Assembly (NCBI RefSeq): GCF_039969785.1
Contig: NZ_JBDVNC010000036.1
Coordinates: 1-64,000, forward strand
Source of the DNA: Shimia sp039969785
GTDB lineage: Bacteria > Pseudomonadota > Alphaproteobacteria > Rhodobacterales > Rhodobacteraceae
Length of the DNA: 64,000 bases
Direction of reading: 5' to 3'
Under the pieces are notes generated by a model. The model was not told where the DNA came from and made no database searches. It saw nothing but the letters and a program-made list of their open reading frames with translations. Shown here piece by piece: positions 61,595-64,000 of the stretch. The translations under genes and the position numbers were made by a program. The stretch's first letter is position 1; each line of letters starts with the position of its first letter.

Positions 61595-63729
61595 ACGCTG
61601 CCCTTCGTCATCTGTCCAGCTTGCTACTGCTGGTTTTCCTGGCATTGCCCGCCCTCGCTCAGACCGAGTCTGATGATGGGGATGTTATGCTTGTGGCGGA
61701 CCACGTCTATGTCACCGGAGAGTCGATCCTGACCGCCGAAGGACATGTTGAGGCGCTGATGAACGGGTCACGTATCCTCGCGCCCAAAATTGTCTACGAC
61801 CAAAAAGCTGACAAGGTTTATATCACTGGCCCAATTCGCATTATCCAAGGTCAAGAAGCCACGATTGTTGCGTCATCCGCAGAACTGGACAAGGGGTTTC
61901 AAAACGGGATTTTGCGCAGCGCGAGGGTCGTCCTGAATCAGCAGGTTCAATTGGCCGCCAATCAGCTTGACCGTGTCGAAGGGCGCTACAACATTCTGAC
62001 CAAGACCTCGGTCACGTCTTGCCGGGTCTGCGAAACCGAAGGTGCGCCTCTTTGGCATATCCGGGCACGCCGCGTTGTCCATGATCAGGAAGAACGCCAG
62101 ATATACTTTGATCACGCCAGCCTGCTGGTACGTGATGTGCCAATCATGTATTTCCCGCATTTGCGCCTGCCTGATCCAACGCTGGATCGCTCAAACGGTT
62201 TTTTGATCCCGACGATCAATTCAACGTCCCAGCTTAGTTATGGTGTGAAATTCCCTTACTTTTTCACGTTGGGCAATTACCGGGATCTTACGCTCACGCC
62301 ATATATATCGTCAGAAACAAAAACGCTCGAATTTCGCTATCGTCAGGCGTTCAAAAAGGGACGTATTTATATCAATGGTGCGATCTCTGACGACACTATT
62401 CTCCCGGGTGAAACCCGTGCATATATCTTTGTCGATGGTCAGTTTGATCTGCCGCGCGACTACAAACTGACCTTTGATCTTAAGGCCGTAACCGACGAAA
62501 GTTATCTGACAGACTACGATTACTCGGATGACGACAGACTGGTCAGCGATATTACCGCCCGGCGCGCCAAACGCGACGAAAACACCCGGTTTGCATTGTT
62601 ACATTATCATTCGTTGCGGGAAAACGAAGACAACAGCACGCTGCCCACAATGGTGGCTGTTGCTGAAACGGAACGCAGGTATTTCCCTACCGCACTTGGT
62701 GGCGAGTTGCGGGCTAGTCTCGAAACGCACGCCCACGTACGCGAATCCGATCTGGATGTAGATGGCCGCGACGTCGCACGCCTCAACGCCGCCCTGCTGT
62801 GGAAACGAAACTGGACTATGCCAAGCGGCCTGCGGGCTGGGATCATCGGCGAACTGGCCTTTGATGCCTATCGTACCGAAGACGATTCCACCGTCGCCTC
62901 TTATGATCAGGCATTTACGCCAACCGTCGCGGCGCAATTCGGTTATCCGATGACCAAACAAGGGGCTGATGGTGCCACCTATCGTCTGGAACCTGTCGCC
63001 CAGATCGGCTGGACAGGTGGCAATAATCTGGACATCGCCAACGATGAAAGCACCCGCGTTGAATTTGACGAAGGCAACCTGCTTTCCCTGTCTCGGTTTC
63101 CTTCATATGACCGCCGCGAACGCGGCCTGTCTGGTGCAATTGGTTTGAATTGGGCGCGCACAACAACCAAAGGCTGGCGCGGCAATTTCACAATCGGGCA
63201 GGTTTATCATCAGGAAAATCAGGTCGATTTCACGGAATCTTCCGGCCTATCCGGAACGGTGTCTGACTTTCTTTTGGCTGGTCAAATCATCACAAAGAAC
63301 GGGTTTGATCTGACCGCGCGTACATTGTTCGACCATGAAAACGGGCTGACCAAGGCGGCGGCACGGGCAGGTTGGAACAACAAGAAACTGAAACTTGATG
63401 CCAGCTATGTCTGGCTCGGTGTTGATCCGGCAGAAGACCGCAACTCGATCCTTTCAGAATGGACAATCGACAGCGAATACCGGATCGCGCGTCACTGGAC
63501 CGGCCTGTTTGACTGGCGTTATGACGCCGGAAGCGGACGCACGGCTGAAGCTGGTGTCGGGGTTGAATACAGAAACGAATGCGTGAAGGTCGAACTTTCA
63601 GTCTCGCGCCGGTTCTCTACATCCACTACTGTGCAATCCAGCACAAATATCGGCCTGTCTCTCGCCCTTTTGGGCTTTTCCATCAAGTCAGGCAACAGAA
63701 GCTACGACCGCACATGCGGACATACGTAG
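61591..63729 (+). CDS. lptD: LPS assembly outer-membrane protein LptD
   Basis: 712 residues. A signal peptide (1-24, ending LPALAQ) is followed by the periplasmic LptA-like jellyroll (about 30-190: VMLVADHVYVTGESILTAEG) and a large beta-barrel (about 220-712: LPDPTLDRSNGFLIPTINST). The cysteine pairs TSCRVCET in the N-terminal part and NECVK with RTCG at the C-terminus are spaced for the two interdomain disulfides of LptD. It inserts LPS into the outer leaflet with LptE. ATGA overlap with lptG. Confidence 0.95.
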   Translation: MNAALRHLSSLLLLVFLALPALAQTESDDGDVMLVADHVYVTGESILTAEGHVEALMNGSRILAPKIVYDQKADKVYITGPIRIIQGQEATIVASSAELDKGFQNGILRSARVVLNQQVQLAANQLDRVEGRYNILTKTSVTSCRVCETEGAPLWHIRARRVVHDQEERQIYFDHASLLVRDVPIMYFPHLRLPDPTLDRSNGFLIPTINSTSQLSYGVKFPYFFTLGNYRDLTLTPYISSETKTLEFRYRQAFKKGRIYINGAISDDTILPGETRAYIFVDGQFDLPRDYKLTFDLKAVTDESYLTDYDYSDDDRLVSDITARRAKRDENTRFALLHYHSLRENEDNSTLPTMVAVAETERRYFPTALGGELRASLETHAHVRESDLDVDGRDVARLNAALLWKRNWTMPSGLRAGIIGELAFDAYRTEDDSTVASYDQAFTPTVAAQFGYPMTKQGADGATYRLEPVAQIGWTGGNNLDIANDESTRVEFDEGNLLSLSRFPSYDRRERGLSGAIGLNWARTTTKGWRGNFTIGQVYHQENQVDFTESSGLSGTVSDFLLAGQIITKNGFDLTARTLFDHENGLTKAAARAGWNNKKLKLDASYVWLGVDPAEDRNSILSEWTIDSEYRIARHWTGLFDWRYDAGSGRTAEAGVGVEYRNECVKVELSVSRRFSTSTTVQSSTNIGLSLALLGFSIKSGNRSYDRTCGHT

Positions 63730-63751
63730 AATGAGCAGGAAGAAGACAGAT

Positions 63752-64000
63752 ATGACGTCTCGGTTTATACTTGGTATCGCCGCTGCTGCCCTTGGTTTGT
63801 TCGGGGCAACCGCATCGTTCGCGCAAAGTGCGTTTTCACCAGCCATTCAGGTGAACGACCGGGTGATTTCTTACTACGAGATTGAACAGCGCGCCTTGTT
63901 GCTCGCGATCATGAACACGCCAGGCGATGCACGTAAACTGTCCCGTGAACAGCTGATCGAAGATCGGCTCAAGCTTGAGGCTGCCGAAATCGCGGGCATT
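63752..64000 (+). CDS. surA: SurA-type periplasmic peptidyl-prolyl isomerase/chaperone, partial
   Basis: The gene runs off the right edge. The ATG at 63752 has AGGAAG at good distance; an in-frame ATG at 63731 is the alternative. A signal peptide (FILGIAAAALGLFGATASFA) leads into FSPAIQVNDRVISYYEIEQR, ALLLAIMNTPGD and LSREQLIEDRLKLEAAEIAG, the N-terminal SurA chaperone module. Its place right after lptD, whose folding needs SurA in other bacteria, supports the call. Confidence 0.88.
   Translation, partial: MTSRFILGIAAAALGLFGATASFAQSAFSPAIQVNDRVISYYEIEQRALLLAIMNTPGDARKLSREQLIEDRLKLEAAEIAGI

Noticed and set aside
1..64000. tRNA genes, rRNA genes, CRISPR arrays, prophage
   Set aside because: No cloverleaf-like or rRNA sequence, no regular spaced repeats, and no phage structural or integrase genes were seen; only IS remnants at the left edge.

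Overview
The window looks like chromosome of a marine alphaproteobacterium of the Roseobacter group (Rhodobacteraceae). The grounds are the gene content and order: lptF-lptG-lptD-surA next to pepA-holC, a TAXI-type TRAP system, sulfonate catabolism, corrinoid one-carbon genes, and tightly packed ATGA/GTGA-overlapping operons. No sequence search was run; all calls rest on reading motifs and layout. I saw no rRNA, tRNA or CRISPR array.

Layout. 1-370: nested insertion-sequence remnants (an IS3-type transposase end lying in an IstB/IS21-type remnant). 528-8889: a TAXI TRAP transporter (receptor, fused permease, UspA protein), a frameshifted class III aminotransferase pseudogene, and a Cache-domain histidine kinase with a FixJ-type regulator. 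8890-9686: degraded DNA. 9687-23384: a cell-surface glycan block with an acetyltransferase, a polysaccharide deacetylase, two tandem GT30 (Kdo-transferase-type) genes, a nonulosonic-acid set (NeuB, NeuC, CMP-sugar synthetase, and an SDR plus Gfo/Idh pair as in legionaminate/ptm loci), a sulfotransferase, a methyltransferase, two related DxD glycosyltransferases and an LpxL-type acyltransferase. 23507-25615: rlmE and ppx. 25879-28911: a one-carbon operon (small virulence-factor-family protein, methylenetetrahydrofolate reductase, HAD phosphatase, methyltetrahydrofolate:corrinoid methyltransferase) ended by a clear terminator.

29000-35790: a PRK/uridine-kinase-like enzyme, an acyl-CoA ligase, cardiolipin synthase, a YihY/BrkB membrane protein, an unknown protein preceded by a perfect 13-bp inverted repeat, and an AraC regulator. 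35820-41891: a putative N-heteroaromatic (nicotinate-like) catabolic operon: FAD subunit, fused [2Fe-2S]/molybdopterin hydroxylase, a 6-hydroxynicotinate-reductase-like protein and a decayed DUF1185 gene, with a divergent MarR regulator. 41892-44924: glutaryl-CoA dehydrogenase amid decayed genes (XRE-cupin regulator, probable CaiB start). 44965-46098: an orphan branched-chain-amino-acid-type binding protein.

46293-52877 is the most coherent catabolic module: a LacI regulator facing two operator palindromes and a six-gene operon (HpsN-type sulfopropanediol dehydrogenase, SDR, zinc alcohol dehydrogenase, sulfopyruvate decarboxylase alpha and beta, FMN-dependent alpha-hydroxyacid dehydrogenase). 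Together these could take 2,3-dihydroxypropane-1-sulfonate (DHPS) through sulfolactate and sulfopyruvate to sulfoacetaldehyde. The FMN enzyme would fill the sulfolactate dehydrogenase step, for which other enzyme types are usually described. Xsc and a dedicated sulfonate transporter are not in the window.

53077-64000: core genes: a possible 42-residue protein, a TfoX-C protein, ndk, an ABC-F ATPase, MarC, a clan AA aspartic protease, holC, pepA, lptF, lptG, lptD and the start of surA. Decayed genes are frequent in the accessory parts (aminotransferase, DUF1185, XRE-cupin, CaiB, IstB) and absent from the core parts.
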